From: Gnetum montanum
Lineage: Eukaryota; Streptophyta; Gnetopsida; Gnetales; Gnetaceae
Direction of reading: 5' to 3'
NCBI GenBank assembly: GCA_015680685.1
Contig: MNCI01030629.1
Location: 489,980 to 553,979 of the forward strand
DNA length: 64,000 nt
The notes below the pieces were generated by a model that was given only the letters and a program-made list of their open reading frames with translations, made no database searches and was not told where the DNA came from. Positions 25,889 through 37,380 of the stretch are shown piece after piece. Each line of letters starts with the position of its first letter. Position 1 is the first letter of the stretch. Position numbers and translations under genes: made by a program.

Positions 25889-26773
25889 TGATGAGCGGCT
25901 AGGTATCCCTACGCCCAACCATACAAATCACGAGCGTTCACATGTGACCCGGTCGAATTCCGTAGACTGTAAGTACTTAACATACACTAGACTCTAACAA
26001 GTGGAACTTTGGGTTAGAACGGTCATTGTCTTCCTAATCTCACTTGTGATGTTCCGTTTACAATGGTTAAGTGAGACTAAGGCTAATGATTTTTATAGCT
26101 TTTCGCATATCTTTTGGTGACTAATTTAAGGTATGAAAGGTAAGGAATAAACTATTATCTAATCTCTAGTTATCCTAGTTTATATTCTAACTACTCCTAG
26201 CATAAGTATCTGATCCCATCTTTCGAGCATGTCCTAAGCATTTCCTAACACTACTGGGTTACCAGATGTTAAGCATCGCTGGGCTTACCAAGTGTTTGGA
26301 TTACGTTTGAGATGGTTGTACTTATGCCTTTTACGAAGCACGAATGAACACTAACAATCAAAATTATAGTAATGAAAACGTAAATAATCAACAAGTAATT
26401 AATAAAGCATTAACATGTACTTAATAAAGCATAAACATAATAAACTATTAAATGCATGAAATAATTAAGTCCAAATGCTGCAAGGTATGTTTGAACAATT
26501 CGTCTTTATTGCCATCACACTAATGGGCTCAGATACATCAACTCTCGAATAAAGATATGATCACTTTTCTTACACTTGCTGTGAGCACTTGGAAAATATT
26601 CTATCTCTTGCGGGAGCAAACTACAAGAGCTTCACTACAACTACTCAAAAAGATGCCTAAATGAGGCGAAAGGCCCTCTTATTTATAGGCCGAGATGGGC
26701 GGCTGCGTAAACGGGGCCACGTCAATGGGCCCATGTCGACGAGGCTGCGTATACGTGGCCCCGTCGACGTAGG
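25889..26773 (-). mobile_element. Solo LTR of the A/B/D superfamily, inside an RT gene
   Basis: Starts TGATGAGCGGCTAGGTATCC, matching the LTR starts of D (50866) and B (45298), and contains the conserved body ('tgggttaccagatgttaagc', 'gctcagatacatcaactctcg') and the TATA word (minus strand 26688-26675). The reverse transcriptase reading frame continues on the other side, so a single LTR interrupts it. The right end is uncertain by about 10 bp: it ends near 26768 if GTAGT/GTAGG is the target-site duplication, or at 26778 if the end is ...ACTCA. Its U3 block (26690-26770) is GC-rich with GTCGAC and TACGTGGCCCCG words. No internal region: formed by LTR-LTR recombination. Confidence 0.85.
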
Positions 26774-26778
26774 ACTCA

Positions 26779-27175
26779 ATGACACTTCATTAGTAGTTCA
26801 TGCTCTACTTAGTTTTATGGATGGTTTCTTAGGTTATAATTAAATATAAATTAATCCCAATCATCAATACTTCATAACTTTCATGATCCCATGAAGAACT
26901 TTTTACTATACAAAGATGTCTGTCAAGCTCAAGAATGTTAGAACAATATACCATAAAGCCATGACTTTTATATTTAGTGAAATTATGTTCAAAAATGTTA
27001 ATGATTATATAGATGGTCTAACTATCAAGTCCATCATAGCCACTTATCATTCCACCAATCTAGACATACTCTTAACCCAATGTAACAAGTATAATCTTTG
27101 ACTTAGTTCCAAAACTGTATCTTTGATGAGGAAATATGAAAAATTTTAGGATTCTTGGTTTTGTCCAATGGTATT
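26779..27175 (+). pseudogene. Reverse transcriptase relic, palm/thumb part (element H)
   Basis: Continues from the part before the solo LTR: HALLSFMDGFLGYN at about 26800-26843, then KMSVKLKNVRTIYHKAMTFI and MFKNVNDYIDGLTIKSIIAT. These correspond to the RT sequence SFMDGxSGYNQI, MPFGLKNAGATYQRAM and the catalytic YxDD region (here DYIDG, so the second catalytic Asp is Gly). Followed by TNLDILLTQCNKYNL of the thumb. Interrupted by stops. Confidence 0.8.
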
Positions 27176-27389
27176 AATGTAGATATCAAAAAGATCAAAA
27201 TAACATAAAACTTCCACCACCTAAATGTCTAAAGAACATGCACATCATGTAAGGTATGCTCCAATCCATTTGTGATTTCATATGTAATCTTACTAATTAG
27301 TTTAATCCAATTTCTTATATTATTAATAAATCAACTACTTTCAACTAGGACTCAAAGTGTTAAGAGATCTTTAATATCAATAGCATGCT

Positions 27390-27810
27390 TTGACTAGTCT
27401 AATAGTCCTTCACCTCCCTCAATTTAGTCTTCCTTTCTATCTTTATCTCTCTAAGTCTAATCACTCCATTGCAAATATTCTTTGCCAATGTTACAAAGAT
27501 GATGGGGATCTTCCTATCTATTATGTCTCTCACCATTTCTTTAATATGATACACATACGTATAAAAATATTTCTTAGGTCTTTTTTTTACCCTTAAGAAG
27601 TTGAAATCCTATCTACTAAGGGAAAAGCTTCATGTGATATGTCGAGATAATGTTTTACTCTCTATCACTCCCAATCCTTATGACAACAACTACATGGTTA
27701 AATGAATAACACTCCTCAATAAGTTTGACTTATGTTATCTTGTCTAATACTCTATCAAAGACTAAGCTATAATGGACCTTCTTTCATTAGCTTCACTATT
27801 AGCACCTTCT
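27390..27810 (+). pseudogene. First RNase H relic (element H)
   Basis: Plus-strand frame: FYLYLSKSNHSIANILCQCY then KDDGDLPIYYVSHHF, followed after a frameshift by YLLREKLHVICRDN. This matches the retroviral-type RNase H after RT in Gypsy elements (LxLYLSxSxxAIGAVLxQE...PIYYxSRxL...HYLLxxxxxVxxxxDPL). Catalytic acids are not all readable. Dead. Confidence 0.65.
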
Positions 27811-27884
27811 ACAATAACCATTTAATCTTCTCTTAAGGAATTAAGTGAGAAAGAGATCATTCTCATCCTAACTATGATGTTAAC

Positions 27885-28300
27885 ACATGAATATTTTGAC
27901 TTACACTTATATTTTAATAGTTTTCATCCAACTCAAGGTTCCAATGTATCTTGTGTTCTTCATCACCAAGGTATGGATCCCATTTATGAAAGTCATAAAT
28001 TTAATTTCTCTTGTAATAATATAGTAGAATACGAGGGTCTTAATTGAGATTTACTCTTAGCACTCCAACTAGAAATTAAGAGAATTTTCATCTATGATAA
28101 TTCTAAATTAATCATATTTCAAGTTAAAAATAAATACATTTGTACAATTGAACATCTCTTATCTTATCTTTACATAGCCAAGAATATGATTTTTCAATTT
28201 GACAAATGTTTACTCATGCATATCCCTCATCCAAAAAACATGCTTGTAGACACATTAGCTACCTTTTTTTTACTTGAAAATCCTATTTTTTTAAGGATTA
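27885..28300 (+). pseudogene. Second, archaeal-type RNase H relic (element H)
   Basis: Plus strand reads YFDLHLYFNSFHPTQGSNVS, CVLHHQGMDPIYESHKFNFS, CNNIVEYEGL, DNSKLIIFQVKNKYICTIEH and HPKNMLVDTLATF. This matches the second RNase H that marks the Tat lineage (xLYFDGSxxxxGAGxGxVLxxPxG ... xTNNxAEYEAL ... GDSxLIxxQVxxxYxC ... NxxADxLAxLA). Some catalytic positions are changed (first Asp now Asn). Presence of two RNase H domains in series is a strong lineage marker. Confidence 0.75.
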
Positions 28301-28574
28301 TTTAACTCACTCAACATAAGAAAAATCAATAACTCTCATGGATACACAACATGTAGTCTCAATTAACTTAGAATAAGATGAACAATATCAGGACATTATA
28401 TAATACTTACAAACTGAAGAAATCCATGAACATTTGTCATCATCATAAAAGGATGTTCTCCATAAGCATTCCAAGAACTTTGTATTGTTAAGCCTGCTAT
28501 TTTATGTCATATTTCTACATAAATTATTCGTTTACATTATCCAAGTTAAGAAAAAGCTCAAAAAATCCTAAAAT

Positions 28575-28600
28575 AAGTTCATTAGGGGGTGTGTTATGAT
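28575..28600 (+). other. Possible polypurine tract and LTR start (element H)
   Basis: 'attagggggtgtgttatgat': a purine run ending in GGGGG followed by TGTG. It lies 280 bp after the second RNase H where integrase should follow, so it would imply an internal deletion of integrase. I could not find a matching 5' LTR near 12 kb, so this is tentative. Confidence 0.25.
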
Positions 28601-30245
28601 CACTTAGGCTCATAGTCTTTTGTAGCATGTATTATTTCACTTGATTGTTGATAATTTACAATGTCTAAAGATGTATATATAATAGTTAAAATTTTTAATA
28701 TATGTTAATGTCATGTTCCACTTATTTATGTTCTAGTACAAGAGCTTAGGACTTCTAAAATCATGTGGCCCTTTAAAAGTAGGTGCTAGATCTCATAGGT
28801 TTCATTAATCCTTCCTCTTCTATTTGTCACTAATTCATCCTAAAAACTATAGATTATTTCATTAAGTTGAAGATATTTTCTTAAAATTTGTAACTTTCAA
28901 ATACTTTTTTCATTTTATTTTGGATCATATAATCACTAACTTTGGGATTTCCCTTCACATTATCACTAATACCTTAATTTAAGAGCAAAGAACTTGCCAA
29001 ATTTTGTAAGCAATACCAAATCATCCAATCATTCTCATCTTCATGCTATCCCTAATCTAATGGGTAAGTTGAGTCAACTAATAAATTCCTCATCTGATTA
29101 CTCAAAACTATGGTTAACAAATCCCAACATAATTGGCATGCCCAATTATCTTACATCCTTTGGTTCTATCGAACTATCTTCCAAACTACAACTTACCAAA
29201 CCTCTTTCACACTCAACTATGGATCATAATCTATGTTCTTGATGGATCTAGATGTACCTTATCTTCAAGTATCTTTGAATAATTGGATGATAGATGAGAA
29301 GAATGATAACATGTGTTGTGTCAAGCAAGAAATCCTAGAAGAGAATCAAAGCAAGTAGCAACCAATATTCAGAACCATCAAGAGGCTATGCACCATCACC
29401 ATAGCATGCATGTTAGACTAAGGGAAATCAAAGGAGGTGATACTGTTCTAAGGCACTTTCCTAATACCAAAACTTCTAAGTTCTTCTTGAACTAGCAAAG
29501 GTCCCTTTATCATTATCAAAATCCTTGATAATTGAGCATATTATTTGGTAAATTCAAACATGAATCAATACCTAGATCATGTGAACATGCCTTAAATCAA
29601 GTTTTATATAACACTTATCTTCTACTTTATCTATGTTTTATTGCTCTATTTTCGATTCCCTCTCTATCTTACTCTTCTTCTTTCTCTTCCTTTTCTTCTC
29701 TATGTTCTAAATTTTTTCTTCTATCTCATTCATGCAATTTCATCTATCTTCCATCCTCTTTTCTTATCCCATTTTACTAATATTTCTTCCTATAATGCAC
29801 TATGGTGAGAATGTTTATTAGAAATCTACCTCACACAAAGAGTAATAAGTGTTCTACCACTTATACTCCATGTCAGGATGTTTTGAGTTTGAGTGGAATA
29901 GAGAAAGAATTTATCAACATTAATAATCATTAAAGTGTGGGATCTAGCCTTGTCCCACTTTTGTGACATAACACCTTATCTTGGTATATATATAGGTAAT
30001 ATCCCTAATTTTTACTCATTTTATTATTTTCTTATTTTCATAACTTTATTTTTCATCTCCTCTATCATATTTCTCCACTTTTACTCTAAGTTCTTTTTCC
30101 TATGTCTTTCATTTTCTCTTATCAACACATTGGTTAGGATTAAATGATCTTATTCTACTTTAATGAGGATTCCTTATGAACTTGAGTGAGATAGGGCTTG
30201 AATTCCATCAATCACATTCCTTTAGACATCTTGTGAGATAAGATT
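28601..30245. other. AT-rich stretch, no recognised gene
   Basis: Only short frames. May be the 3' LTR and flank of element H. A pyrimidine-rich low-complexity tract lies at 29640-29790 and another at 30010-30120. Confidence 0.4.
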
Positions 30246-30427
30246 TAGCCACATCCCCATTCTCAAATGGTACCACTACACAACAAAGATGGTGTCTCTT
30301 CATAACTAACATTGTATTTATCGTAACAAGACTCAAAAGGAAAAGTTGTAATTAAGACTTGAAAAGATATGTTGTACTAATGGGCATGTCTCTTGAGATG
30401 ATCTTTGAAAATTTGAACTATGGTATT
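30246..30427 (+). mobile_element. Element E 5' LTR, first part (split by element D)
   Basis: From about 30246 ('acatccccattctcaaatgg') this matches the two LTRs of element C (35692 and 47317) up to the point where element D begins. The second part resumes at 51728. GTATT at 30423-30427 is the left copy of the target-site duplication of D. Confidence 0.85.
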
Positions 30428-31333
30428 TGATGAATGACAAGGTATCCCTATGCCCAACCATATGAATCACTAAGGTGTTCATGTGCGATCTAGATGAATT
30501 CTGTGAACCTAGTTCTCGAATGCATTAATTCTCTATGAAGTGAAATGGGCATTGAGAACATTCCTTGTCTTCCCAACTACACTTGTGAAGCTCAAGGATA
30601 TGGTTTAAGTGTAATTGAGGCACCTGATTTTTATCATTTTTATGTTTTATAAATTTCATCACCCACAACANTTGATTTTTATCATTTTTATGTTTTATAA
30701 ATTTCATCACCCACAACAAGAATGAAAGGTAGAGCAATTTAAGATCTAGTTTATCTACTACCTAACTAGCCTAACACAATTACCCCTTTCCACTTTCCAG
30801 ACACATCCTGAACACTTATAGCACTTCTTGGCTACCAAACATTAAGTGTTTCTGGGTTACCAAGTGCTACACATATGCACAAGGTGGTTGTGCTTGTGTT
30901 CATTAACAACTAAAAATTAATTGATTAATTAAAGTGAAGTTCATGAGAATAAAGTGCATGAATATTAAATGCATCAAGGAAACATTAATCTATTCTTAGT
31001 GTTGCAAGGATGATCAAAAGGGTTCATTTTTATTCCCGTCACACTATTGTGCTCAGGTACATCAATGTTCGAACAAATATCCATACACACTCAGACTCCT
31101 GCTATGGGTACTCAAAAAATATTCTAACTTTGGAGAAAACAAATTTCAAAAGCTTCGTTATCTATGGCAAAAACTATCAAAAACCTCCCCAAAACCATGA
31201 TCCCAAGCCCTATATTTTATAGGTTGGCATATACCCTATGATATTGAATATTCGACATTGTGTCTTAGGCTCTGACCTTGGGTATCCGATGTCGAGGATC
31301 TGATATTGGAGCTAGTTAAAACATGATTCATCA
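30428..31333 (-). mobile_element. Element D 3' LTR (left copy)
   Basis: About 906 bp including a 48-bp artefactual duplication around the N at 30671. Matches 50866-51722 along its length. It is followed at 31334 by the C-rich complement of the polypurine tract ('tacccccac'). TATA-like TATAAAATATAG (minus strand) at about 31222-31208, with a U3 block containing GATATT and TCGACATTG words at 31230-31310. Confidence 0.9.
30625..30718. other. Assembly artefact: N between identical copies
   Basis: 46 bp at 30625-30670 are repeated exactly at 30673-30718 around a single N at 30671. The other LTR of D (51063-51110) has only one copy. This is a contig overlap that was not merged, not a biological repeat. 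Confidence 0.9.
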
Positions 31334-33380
31334 TACCCCCACAATTGAATGAAAACTTGTTCTCAAGTGAAGAAGAGGAGGAATAAGTTCCTTATAAAAT
31401 ATTGGGAAGATATGGGATCATTAACTGACATACAAACTGACTTAAATAGAACAAACAGACTCTAAGTGCCCAAGTGTATAGATTTACAATCTTTTATAAA
31501 ATTGGGTGTTCATGATAAGAGAAGGTAATAGCCTACATAAAATTGACATCCAATGCCTTTTGGCAATTGAAGAGAGAGAGAAGATTCACCTATCATGAAT
31601 GATCCTCATCATGTGGTACTACTGCATCATCCTTGATGAATATAGTCTCACTTCCAATTCATGCTTCCCACAAAATCATGAATTAGTATGTAATGTGTAA
31701 CACAAAGTTGTTAAGTACTTTATCTTGTCGATGGTTACACTCAGCTAGGTTGTGATTGTGGTAGATTGATTCCTTTAGGAGTGTTAGTGGGAAGACTGAC
31801 AAATAGGGTAAAATAGATAAGCAATCCATGAAATTTGAAAAAGTTCTACATAAGGAAATATTTGAAGAGGATCTAAGAATTCACAAAAATCAAAAGGAAA
31901 GTTCACTAAAAAATGTTGTGAAGATGTGCACAATTGGATGTCATTGATGAGGTAAACAAAAGGATTTTACTGTAAGAGTGTCTAAAGATAAAGAACTTAA
32001 CTAACCCAACCAAAAGATATGCAAGTGGATCCTTCCCAAAGTAAGTACAAGCCTTTTATTACCCTTGCATAGCTTTAAACCAAGGAGTCCATGGGCTTTG
32101 TGGATGTTTAATGGTTATGGAAGGTTAAGTACACAAACCCAAAAGAAACTACCTAAGAATTCCAACACATCAAACCAGGACATCGAACAAGAACATGAAA
32201 CCAGTAATGAGGTGAAACATGAAAAGCATAGATGGATGCGAGAGAGTGACATGGAGTTCCTAATTAAGGTTACATGAAGTCAATTGTGGGATTTTATGGT
32301 TAAATAACTTGATAAGATCCATCCTTAGCCCAGAACAAAAGCAACCACATTCAATGACTTTGCATCATCATTCTAAGACTAGTCCACCCCCTTCAGACAC
32401 AAGAATGCTTTCATAGAACAACCACCATTCCTTATTAGAGAAGAAAAGAGAAGTAGGAAGTAAGGAAGGGCCTTAGTTAGAGGGACCTTCAGGCATGGGT
32501 AACATGTCTTTCTACTCCCATAACTAGTGCTTATAGCTCATTTATTTTATCTACGGGATGTGCTTTGAATTTCCATTGGTTTTTTTTTCTTTTTCTTTTT
32601 AAATGGAAACCATACCATGTAAAGACTTATTTTTTTATTATGTCTAAGGGATGTGCTTTGAATTCCCATTACTTTTTGTTTGTTTTTTTCTATTAGAACC
32701 ACACCATGCAAAGACTTATTCAACTTCCTTTGTTGGTCAACACAGAATGGTAAGAAATCTATGAAAACACACATGCACCCAAGCAACTAGAAAAGCATAA
32801 AGAATATCGAATCCCTTTGAAGTCATACCCTATTCAAACCTTTGAATCCTTTCCAATTCTAGAAACTACTAAAGTCACAAATTCATTATAGTTTTGTTAA
32901 TGAAAAAGGGACTACACATTTTCATAACAAGGAAAACCATAGAGTTTGTGGATGGGTGGATGTTGTGGATTCATTTCCTATTACATGAAAAAGAAACCAT
33001 GTCCTAATCATCAATAACAAAATTTAAAGCTAGAATCTAGACACCAACAATCAAATAACAACATAGTACATACCACTATCAAGCAACAAATTACCACTAT
33101 GCTTAGCACTTATTAACAAAAAGTTACAAAATCACACCAAAATAAAAGAAAATATAAAATAAAGTGTAAAATATTCAAGAAATAACAAATGTATGAACGA
33201 TGTTATAAAAAAAATTAGAAAACATTAATAACATAAAAACAAGAAGATGTAAAATAAAGAATGTGTAAAATAAAAAGTTGCAAACAATAATGTGTAAAAC
33301 AAAAATGGTAAAAAACTAAGAAGCTGCCTATATAGTTAGTGTGGATGGCCATCTCTCCCATGACTGAGTTAAAAGGAGGA
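31334..33380 (-). other. Element D 3' non-coding region
   Basis: No coding frame recognised. Contains the polypurine tract next to the LTR (minus strand, TGTGGGGGTA) and blocks shared with A and B, such as 'aagtggatccttcccaaagt' at 32030 and the T-rich segment at 32560-32760, which has an internal duplication 'gggatgtgctttgaatt' at 32558 and 32648. Confidence 0.6.
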
Positions 33381-33383
33381 GAT

Positions 33384-34640
33384 CTAAAATATGGAGTATG
33401 GTTGTCCATCTAACGAGGCATTTGTTGTATTTTCTGGCCTATGTTCATGGAAAGGTTTGACTTGTTGTATGTTAACCAATTGTTTCTTGTCCAGGCTTTC
33501 AGGTTTGTAGATCATCATGATCCCCAAAGAAAAAGTTTCATAAATTACATAAGATCCTTCCCACAATGTTTGGAACTTAGTTCGTTGAGGTACGTGTGTG
33601 GGGTTCTAGTAGAGAACCTTATCTCCCCATTGAAATTTGACTTTTTTGATTTTAAGGTCATGGTGCTTTTTGTTGTAGGCTTTGTGCAACTCGTTAGATG
33701 ATAGGGCCACCAATCAATTATCATCTAGCAAGTTGAGATGCATTAGTCTTTCTTTTTGCGCTAGACTCACATCAAGGTTGAGGTACAAGTTGTTGAAAGT
33801 GTACAAAGTTCAAATTGAATAGTAAGTGTTGGTAATTTTCCACATACAAGCTCATAGGGAGAATAGCCTGTAGAATGTTTCCATTATGAGTGGTAAGCCC
33901 AAAGGGTATCATTGAGTTTCGTGCTCTAGTCTTTCCTAAATTTGTTAACAGTTCTTGTTAGAATCCTTGTGATTTCCCTATTGGTAACCTTAGCTTGACC
34001 ATTGGCTTGGGGGTGGTAGGGTGTTATGAGTCTATGTTCAACCCCTAGGCATTGCATGAGCTTCTAAAAGGTATTTCGTGTAAAGTAAGTTCCATTATCA
34101 AAAATTAATGCATGTGGCATACTAAACTTGTTTACAATATTTTGTTGTACAAACCAAGTAGCAATAGAAGATGTACAATTGGTGACACCTATTGCTTCTA
34201 CCCATTTCATATAATAGTCAATAGCGACTATGATGTACACCTTTCCATTTGACATAGGTGTGATGGGACCCATGAAGTCAATGCCCTAGATGTTGAAGGG
34301 TTCTAATGGTTTAATTCATTGTTGATGTTCCTCCATTTGAGCAGTCATTCCACCATCTCCTTGGCATCATTCACAAGAGCAAACATATTGGTAAGCATCC
34401 CTAAAGATTGTTGGCCAATAGTACCCTGCCATCAAGATCTTAATGGTCATGCATCTTCCAACATAGTGGCCCCCATAAGGACCTTCATGAGCACCTTGGA
34501 GAACACACAATTGATCAGCATTAGGGACACATCATTGAACCAAGACATCAACACACACCTTATAGAGGTGTCTATTAATCTCCATGAAGCATTTTAACTA
34601 GTGAAGAAACTGTTGTTTCTTCTGGTGATCCAACCCTTGT
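33384..34640 (-). pseudogene. Integrase relic of element D
   Basis: Minus-strand translation gives a full integrase. At about 34560-34380 is the zinc-binding domain (AHEGPYGGHYVGRCM ... GYYWPTIFRDAYQYVCSCE). The core starts at about 34290 with GIDFMGPITPMSNGKVYIIV and AIDYYMKWVEA (first Asp), IFDNGTYFT at about 34090 (second Asp), and YHPQANGQAKVTNREI at about 34000, where the catalytic Glu is Lys. The C-terminal part at 33566-33384 reads WEGSYVIYETFSLGIMMIY and VNIQQVKPFHEH. Integrase would join element cDNA to host DNA. Stops plus the Glu-to-Lys change make it inactive. Confidence 0.85.
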
Positions 34641-34819
34641 GGCATCTCTTAGGTGAGAAGATAGGTGAGAATGCCATCATACCATTTAAGCTCATTGGGC
34701 AATTATTTAGTTATAGCCCTAGCAAAGAAGAGTTTGTCAGGAAACATATTAGATAGTGGGCTTTCTTCCTCTTTGTTATCCCATCGTAACCAAAAACAAG
34801 TGATCAATGATCACATTCT

Positions 34820-35110
34820 CAATGTCCTTTCAATCTACCATCATGAGATCAAGTTCCTGTAAGATCACTAGCCACCGTATGACACAAGGGCTTACCATTG
34901 GCTTGTTCATCAGAAAACGAATGGCATTATGGTATGTGTGCACAAACACTTTGTATCCAAGTACATAATACCTGAAATTTTCTAGAGCAAACACCACTAC
35001 CATCAATTCTTTTTTTATGGTGGTGTAGTTCATTTGTGCATCCACAATGCTTTAGCTAGCTTAGTGAATGTAATATGGACATTTCTTATCATCCATCTAT
35101 GTAAGCATAG
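34820..35110 (-). pseudogene. RNase H relic of element D
   Basis: Minus-strand frame 35045-34830: AQMNYTTIKKELMVVVFALE then FRYYVLGYKVFVHTYHNAIR and VIRWLVILQELDLMMVD. This is the RNase H block that follows RT in Gypsy elements (NYTTTEKELLAVVFALEKFR...LIRWxLLLQEFDLxIxD). The catalytic Glu in KKEL is present; the Asp of the usual TDH is Tyr (TYH). Confidence 0.85.
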
Positions 35111-35691
35111 CTTCCAAGGCATAATTTGATGCATCCATCATGACATGAAATGGTCTGGACTAGTCAAGTTCTTGTAAGATTGGAGTTTTTACAAGTTTCT
35201 TTTTTAGCCATTGGAATGCTTGTTTGCATTCCACGATCTAGACAAATGGAGCATCTTCTTTTTCAGCTCCTCCAACGATTTTTTGATCTTAGAGAAGTTC
35301 TCTATGAATCGTTGGTAATAGCCAGTATGTCCAAGAAATGACTAAACATCTTTGACAATTTTTGGTTGGCGAGTTATTCCTTAAATGACCCTTATTTTGT
35401 TGAGGTCAACCTCAATTCCTACTTATGATATTCTGTGCCCCAATATAATGCCTTTGTAGACCATTAGGTGACTCTTTTTCCAGTTAAGCCTAAGGTTTTT
35501 TTCAACACATCTTTTTAGTACTTGCTCAAGGTAGTCCAAGGCTTGCTCAAATGTAGCTCCATAGGTGGAGAATTCATTCATGAATACTTCCACACCACTA
35601 CAAACTTGCTATTAAAAAATGCTTTGAACCAAGCATTAAAAGGTAGCAAGGGCATTGCATAAATCAAAAGGCATCTTGCAATATGAAAAGT
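35111..35691 (-). pseudogene. Reverse transcriptase C-terminal half (element D)
   Basis: Minus strand from 35691: FSYCKMPFDLCNALATF, then VFMNEFSTYGATFEQALDYL (site of the YxDD motif, here degraded to MNE), KNLRLNWKKSHLMVYKGIIL, GHRIS, GIEVDLNKI and SFLGHTGYYQRFIENFSKIK. This is the RT palm/thumb and connection in correct order. Element C separates it from the N-terminal half at 47896-48330. The AAAGT duplication (35687-35691) lies in the GTFSYCKMPF codons. Confidence 0.85.
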
Positions 35692-36266
35692 TGTTACATC
35701 CCCATTCCCAAATGATGCTACTGCCTAATGAAGATGGTGTTTCTTCATAATAAGTGTTATTGTTATCTTAACAAAACCTAAAAGGGTAGTTGTAATTGAG
35801 ACCCAAAAGGACATGCTGTAATAATGGACATGTCTCTTCAGGTAACTATTAGGGGTTTGACCTAAGGCATTTATACCCAAGGTTAAAGCTCATGCCAGCA
35901 TAGAGTGGCAAAGCTGGTACAAGCAAGTCATAGGAAGCCAAGTGAAGCAGGATAGGAAGTGGACTGGCCATTCCTTTTAGCTAAGTTATAGGCCTAACCA
36001 TGGTGGCAATGTTGGATTTCCACTAAGGGATAGATACCAAAGGAAGAAAACCCCAAGGAACACTCTCAAAGCATGATCTAGATACGCTATTCCATATCAA
36101 TAAAGCATTCCTTTCTTTTTCTTTCTATATTTTTCCTATTATTCCCCTTATACATAATGTTGAATATTGCATATATTTTGTATTTGGTATATTTTCTTTG
36201 TACACATAATGTCTAATATATTGTATATTTGATGTTTTCCATGACATCCAAGGACGGAATGTCATA
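35692..36266 (+). mobile_element. Element C 5' LTR
   Basis: Matches 47317-47890 throughout; starts TGTTACATCC. The 3' end reads GTCATA where the other LTR has ATCACA. A TATA-like 'catatattt' near 36170 and 'tatatttgatg' near 36223 are possible promoter words but are not distinctive. Confidence 0.9.
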
Positions 36267-36268
36267 AT

Positions 36269-36280
36269 TGGTATTGGAGA
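36269..36280 (+). other. Primer-binding site of element C (tRNA-Met type)
   Basis: TGGTATTGGAGA, two bases after the LTR, against the tRNA-iMet primer site TGGTATCAGAGC used by many plant LTR elements (9 of 12). Element E has TAATATCAAAG at the same position; the two decayed copies together fit TGGTATCAGAG. Confidence 0.65.
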
Positions 36281-37380
36281 AAACCATGACCCAAGGGCCA
36301 TTCAAAACCATGGGCCAACTACAACATGAACCTAATGATAAACCTAGAAGCCACAACATAGGAAAATCCATTGATCATCACCTAATGCACCATATATCTA
36401 TGATGTAAGTTAGAAGATACCTTTCCATTGATTTCATGAACAAGGGATTAGGCATCTAGATCCTATCAAACAACAAAGTTCTTTCATGGATACTATTAAC
36501 TAATGAAGAACTGATCATACCTCATCAAGATTTATCAATTACAAGAGATGTTGATAAGATAATGATACACTAGTCCAGGTAACTCTTACCCATCTTAATA
36601 CTATAATTATTAATTGATTAGGGTCATTGTTAAATTTCTTTCTAGAAAGTTAGTAATCATGACCTAAATTGATCTTATTTTGTTGAAATCTATCAACGTA
36701 ATCTAAATGATTCCAAGGTACCATATGTCAACCTAGAAATGTTAGTTCAACAAAATAGGCTGGTTCAGTTCTTTTTAATTCCTAACAAGTCAACTTCATT
36801 TTTGAACCTTAAAACTATGTCTAATGCCTAGTACTCATCGAGATGATTTTGACAATATAAATTTCATCTCAATCGAACTTACAGTTTGAGAGATATTGAT
36901 GTTTAAATTTTCTCATTATACGTGCATTAAAATAATATTAAATTATTAATTTATCATTAAAAAAAGGTCAAAATTTTAGGGTCAGGAATCAACCCAAAAT
37001 TATTGTTTACCCATACTAAACCCATACCCTATCATTAGCCGAACCACCACATCAACTGTCAAGGCAAGGTGGAATAAAATAATAATAAAAAGTTTTAAAA
37101 AAACCTCTAAAATACTTATCGAGGGGGAGGCCATGCATTCAATCTCATGCTTTAAAATACTTTTAATTAAATAAACATAAAAATAATAATATAAAAGTAT
37201 TATTATTTTTTTTTAAAATGACCAAGAGGTCATGGGTTCGAGCCCAAGTCTCAAATTATTATTTTACAAAAATGACTAGGAGGTCATGGGTTCAAACCCA
37301 GGCCCTCCACAGTTTTAAATATTTTAAACAAAAAATGGAAATAAAATATATTTATTTAGAAAAAATTTTATAAGCTACAT
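36281..37380 (+). other. Element C leader; AT-rich, with tRNA-like B-box phrases
   Basis: No coding frame recognised. Homologous to 52113-53200 in element E (for example 'gactatgtctaatgcctagtactcatc' region at 36818 versus 52844). At 37222-37255 and 37273-37310 two phrases 'aggtcatgggttcgagccca' and 'aggtcatgggttcaaaccca' occur 53 bp apart. They look like tRNA T-arm/B-box sequence (GGTTCGANNCC). Confidence 0.5.
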
